DNA from: Niallia circulans NBRC 13626
Lineage (GTDB): Bacteria > Bacillota > Bacilli > Bacillales > Cytobacillaceae
Direction of reading: 5' to 3'
NCBI RefSeq assembly: GCF_001591585.1
Contig: NZ_BCVE01000004.1
Location: 287,361-351,360, forward strand
Length of the DNA stretch: 64,000 nucleotides
This document shows positions 61,267 to 64,000 of this stretch, piece by piece. The position numbers and the translations under genes were made by a program. The first letter of the stretch is position 1. The number at the start of each line of letters is the position of its first letter. The notes beneath the pieces were generated by a model. The model did not search any database. It was given only the letters and a program-made list of their open reading frames with translations, and was not told the origin of the DNA.

Positions 61267-61737
61267 TTATAAATTCTTTTTAAATAAAACCCTATCTTGA
61301 TTTGGTCCGTCATAGTCCTTATACACGGGAACTCCATCTACGACTGCATCTCCTTGTTCAATATCAAAACCCATATTAGTATGAAAGGAAATTGAAACTT
61401 TATTAATAGGTGAAGTTACACAACGGATTATACTAGCACCTTTTTGTTTAACCACATAAAAAAATTTGTTATAGAGTGTTTTTCCTACACTGTGTTTTCT
61501 ATATTCTGGATGTACTCCAACGAAATGAATATACGCCTCTTCAGAATTTGATTGTGATAAAAACCCAATTAGAAACCCTACTATTTTTCCATCTTTTTCA
61601 GCAATAAAACTTGTATCTGTAAAATGATCAAAAAAGAGCTTTGGTAACTTATCAGCCATTTGTCTTCCACCCCACCATTGATTTAGTAATGGCGAGATTT
61701 CATAGTAATCTAAACTGTTTACTGAACGAATCTCCAT
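61267..61737 (-). CDS. GNAT-family N-acetyltransferase
   Basis: 156 residues, GGGGG before the ATG. Complete GNAT fold: beta strands FIAEKDGKIVGFLIGFLSQ, then the acetyl-CoA segment IHFVGVHPEYRKHSVGKTLYNKFF and the C-terminal MGFDIEQGDAVVDGVPVYKDY. Cytoplasmic, substrate unknown. Monocistronic, with its own terminator. Confidence 0.9.
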   Translation of the reverse strand: MEIRSVNSLDYYEISPLLNQWWGGRQMADKLPKLFFDHFTDTSFIAEKDGKIVGFLIGFLSQSNSEEAYIHFVGVHPEYRKHSVGKTLYNKFFYVVKQKGASIIRCVTSPINKVSISFHTNMGFDIEQGDAVVDGVPVYKDYDGPNQDRVLFKKNL

Positions 61738-62069
61738 TTTTAATCCCCCTACCTTGTATGTTATATTTACCCACTCCTATACTAATTACCAATTTTAGCA
61801 CATCTTTTATTCACTTCTGTTCAACTAACCTCCCCTTTAGCGACACAAGAATATCGCTAATCTGTAATTAAAATATTGCATAAACTCCAGTTAATTCAAT
61901 AGACGAAAATAGCAACTACAGGATGTATGGAATTATAAATCTGCATACCATTTTGTAGGTTTATCAAATTTTCCACAGCCATTTTCCACTTTAGCACATA
62001 GAATAGGCCACTCTTTTCTTTAAAGAAAGCCTCGGTTATTGATTATGTATAATTATTTTGTAGTTGAAC
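61738..62069. other. Spacer with repeat copy and hairpin
   Basis: Holds the repeat-like CAACTAACCTCCCCTTTAGCG (61822-61842) and a TTAGCGA / TCGCTAA hairpin (61837-61860). No gene. Confidence 0.45.
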
Positions 62070-62540
62070 TTATTTATATACACCTTTTCTTTTGAAAACC
62101 CAATCTTCTAAGGCATCTTCGTGTTGTTTAGTGAATAATTTCGGTATTTTATTTATTGGAAAGTACTTCAAATCCAATGTCTCAATACCATCTGCAGTAA
62201 GTTCCCCATCAATTGGCTTACATTGAAAAAAGTGAGTAATAGTCTGAGCTTTATCTCCGTTCGGAAACTCACCAGAATATTTAGAGTAGACACCAATAAG
62301 ATGTTCAACCTTAACATTTAATCCTGTCTCCTCAAGAATTTCTCGTTTTGTTGTTTCTTCAAGAGATTCTCCTAGTTCCATAGCACCGCTTGGAAAACCC
62401 CACTCATTTCTATCTCCCCTTTTTTGTAAAAGAATCTCATTTCGTTCGTTATAAACAATACCTCCAGCAAAATTAAGAATAATTAAATCTTGTCCCACTT
62501 TTCCACGAATATAGCGAATGTAGTCACTGGATGTAGTCAT
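62070..62540 (-). CDS. Nudix hydrolase
   Basis: 156 residues from the ATG at 62540, after AGGAGG. A canonical Nudix box is complete (GAMELGESLEETTKREILEETGL), preceded by LLQKRGDRNEWGFPSG. MutT/ADP-ribose pyrophosphatase-like; similar Bacillus genes hydrolyse nucleotide derivatives. The extended N-terminus TTSSDYIRYIRGKVGQDLIILNFAGGIVYNE is common to this subgroup. Monocistronic. Confidence 0.92.
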   Translation of the reverse strand: MTTSSDYIRYIRGKVGQDLIILNFAGGIVYNERNEILLQKRGDRNEWGFPSGAMELGESLEETTKREILEETGLNVKVEHLIGVYSKYSGEFPNGDKAQTITHFFQCKPIDGELTADGIETLDLKYFPINKIPKLFTKQHEDALEDWVFKRKGVYK

Positions 62541-62738
62541 AAATTTCCTCCTATATAAAAAATACAAGTTAATTATATACCAAATAGAAGAAAATGGTAT
62601 TTCAAGTTATATTTTTCCGTCTTCCACTAACCTTTTATTTAAGGATGATTTTTTAACTTCCATTTCTAATAAGATTTAATATTAAATTCATTAGGATTGA
62701 TTATAATAAGGCAAATAGGAACTGATATGTAAAACAAA

Positions 62739-63011
62739 TTATTTAAAGTCTTCTTTAGATATTGCTATTGAAGGGTAATGCCCAATTTGGGTTAAATCCA
62801 CATCAAAAGGGACACTGTAAACCATATAGTAGTTGTCATCGTTGACTACAGAATTTATTTCCTCGATAAAACTTCTAGCTTTGTTAGAATCTGTAGTTGC
62901 ATAAACTACAGCGACAACACCAGCCCCCTCTTCCATCCATCCTTTTAAAATAAGTTTCAATGGATTACTGTCTTTCAATGCAGTCTCTATCATATTCATA
63001 TATTCGTTCAT
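62739..63011 (-). CDS. Hypothetical protein
   Basis: 90 residues with GGTGGAAGGA before the ATG. Small alpha/beta protein (GAGVVAVVYATTDSNKARSFIEEINSV; YYMVYSVPFDVDL); no membrane segment and no family recognised with confidence. Real gene by its ribosome site and codon use. Flanked by Nudix and rRNA methyltransferase genes on the same strand but separated by long spacers. Confidence 0.6.
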   Translation of the reverse strand: MNEYMNMIETALKDSNPLKLILKGWMEEGAGVVAVVYATTDSNKARSFIEEINSVVNDDNYYMVYSVPFDVDLTQIGHYPSIAISKEDFK

Positions 63012-63421
63012 TTGAATCCTTCCACCTTTCTAAATAATAATTAGAACACTCCTTATCCCCATCAAATTTATATTACCATAGCAATACCTGAGTTTTAATG
63101 CATTAACTCTATACTGTTAATTCCTTCTCATACTAACCTCCTTTAGTGCAATAAGAAAATGCGATACCTCCATATTACAAAGTGTTGCTATAGTAACATA
63201 AGAGCCGCTCTACACCGAGAAATTTTTTTACCTAAACTTGTTATTTTAAATCCATTTTTTCGGTAAAATCTTACTGCTTCGTTGTCTGTTATAAAGAACC
63301 TATGTTAATGTTTATAAGACTATAAATGGTATAAAATATATAGTTAGATGGTTCAACCTGCCCGTTAGCCCTAAAATAAAAAGACTTCCTTTTTATTTTA
63401 GAAAGCAGCCAATAATTGCAG
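63012..63421. other. Spacer with repeat copies and hairpins
   Basis: Repeat copies CATACTAACCTCCTTTAGTGC (63129-63149) and AACCTGCCCGTTAGCC (63355-63370), then a TAAAATAAAAAG / CTTTTTATTTTA hairpin at 63371-63402. No gene. Confidence 0.5.
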
Positions 63422-63472
63422 AAAAGACTATTAGGGCTGACCCCTCACAAGGCCATCCTAATAGTCTTTTTC
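63422..63472 (-). terminator. Intrinsic terminator of methyltransferase gene
   Basis: AAAAAGACTATTAGG and CCTAATAGTC form a long stem at the end of the RlmA-like gene, with a loop of about 20 bases and an AAAAGAC/GTCTTTT base that provides the T-run. Confidence 0.75.
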
Positions 63473-64000
63473 CTAAATTGTATTTTTACCAATTAATATA
63501 TCCAAATCAACAGTTATTTGAGCCGAATCCTTAATTAAAAAAGATTTTATTTGTTCCTCTGTTGTTGACCAAGTCAACGGAGTCATTTGAACCAACCATT
63601 CAATTGAGGATTTATTAAGGTTCATGGTATAGCTTAATCTTGAACATTCTACAAATTGAAAACTCTTCTTAAATCTCTCCATAGTCTCTGCATTAGAGTA
63701 AAACTGTTTTTCGTTTTTTTGAAAAAGATGTTCTCTCAACTCTTTTAAGTAACTATTTTGAGGTACAATTTTGATTACTATACCATTTGGTTTCAACAAT
63801 CTATCAAATTCAGCATAATTTGAGGGTGATAGGATATTCAGGATAACATCAAATTGTTTAAATTTAAATGGTGTGTTCGCGAGATCAGCCACAGCCCAAA
63901 TCTTATCAGAATAGTTCTTAGAAGCTACCATAATTCCTTCTTTAGAAATATCTATTCCTACTCCTAATACACTTTTGAAAAAGTTGGAACGAATAATTTT
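63473..64000 (-). CDS. RlmA-like 23S rRNA (guanine-N1) methyltransferase (N-terminus beyond right edge)
   Basis: The frame is open from the right edge to a stop at 63473, so the N-terminal zinc finger and part of the SAM domain are missing. Visible are the SAM motif region SVLGVGIDISKEGIMVAS, WAVADLANTPF, DVILNILSPSNYAEFDRLLKPNG and KIVPQNSYLKELRE, all typical of RlmA(I/II) enzymes that methylate G745/G748 of 23S rRNA. An internal ATG at 63931 is not the true start. Confidence 0.87.
   Translation of the reverse strand, partial: KIIRSNFFKSVLGVGIDISKEGIMVASKNYSDKIWAVADLANTPFKFKQFDVILNILSPSNYAEFDRLLKPNGIVIKIVPQNSYLKELREHLFQKNEKQFYSNAETMERFKKSFQFVECSRLSYTMNLNKSSIEWLVQMTPLTWSTTEEQIKSFLIKDSAQITVDLDILIGKNTI

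Noticed and set aside
1..64000. tRNA, rRNA, prophage or conjugative element
   Set aside because: No tRNA-like cloverleaf, rRNA segment, phage structural gene or integrase was recognised on either strand.

Overview
The window is low-GC Firmicute DNA and reads as a chromosome segment of a Bacillaceae member (Bacillus or Niallia type). The supporting signs are genes close to B. subtilis YhdB, YhcX, YhcU, YhcT, YkaA-Pit, YjdF and CsaA, a complete des-desK-desR cold-membrane module, tandem threonine T-box leaders, GGAGG-type ribosome binding sites and frequent TTG/GTG starts. No tRNA, rRNA, CRISPR array or prophage was seen. Two genes are cut by the window edges: an M14 carboxypeptidase on the left and an RlmA-type methyltransferase on the right.

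Layout. 1-12.8 kb is mostly housekeeping: carboxypeptidase, YhdB-like, GNAT-nitrilase fusion, DsbB/thioredoxin-like pair, YhcU, RluA-family pseudouridine synthase, GlsB-like membrane protein, aldo-keto reductase, SDR, YkaA-Pit phosphate uptake, S51 peptidase, an IS1595-type transposase and a YitT-like protein. 12.8-23.3 kb is one tight minus-strand cluster of six genes. In transcription order it encodes an HPt-REC-GGDEF-REC protein, a membrane HEAT-repeat protein, a processive family 2 glycosyltransferase, a membrane-anchored glycoside-hydrolase-like protein, a single-domain response regulator and a hybrid histidine kinase. It looks like a polysaccharide machine built together with its own phosphorelay and diguanylate cyclase. 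23.6-28.7 kb holds proC, divergent XRE regulators, a DUF4395 protein and threonyl-tRNA synthetase behind two T-boxes. 28.8-31.8 kb is des-desK-desR with DesR-like palindromes. A Fur-box-controlled ferredoxin-reductase-like gene and a methyltransferase with a terminator-like leader follow.

33.9-43.1 kb is a carbohydrate operon: L-fucose-isomerase-family protein, split transketolase, FGGY kinase, PTS EIIBC and a DUF4038 (apiosidase-like) hydrolase, with a divergent LacI regulator. The combination suggests PTS uptake of an apiose-containing glycoside, intracellular cleavage, then aldose to ketose to ketose phosphate and a transketolase split. This is an inference.

43-64 kb is accessory and partly decaying. 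It contains several remnants: an SDR tail, an EamA transporter split by an exact 17-bp tandem duplication, a frameshifted ketopantoate-reductase-like gene and an AraC gene full of stops. Intact genes include AraC, HxlR, TetR and PadR regulators beside their likely targets, YjdF with a probable riboswitch, a stand-alone SIR2-like protein that may be a defence NADase, a two-gene permease, csaA, Nudix and GNAT genes. A family of short imperfect repeats is scattered through the last 8 kb.
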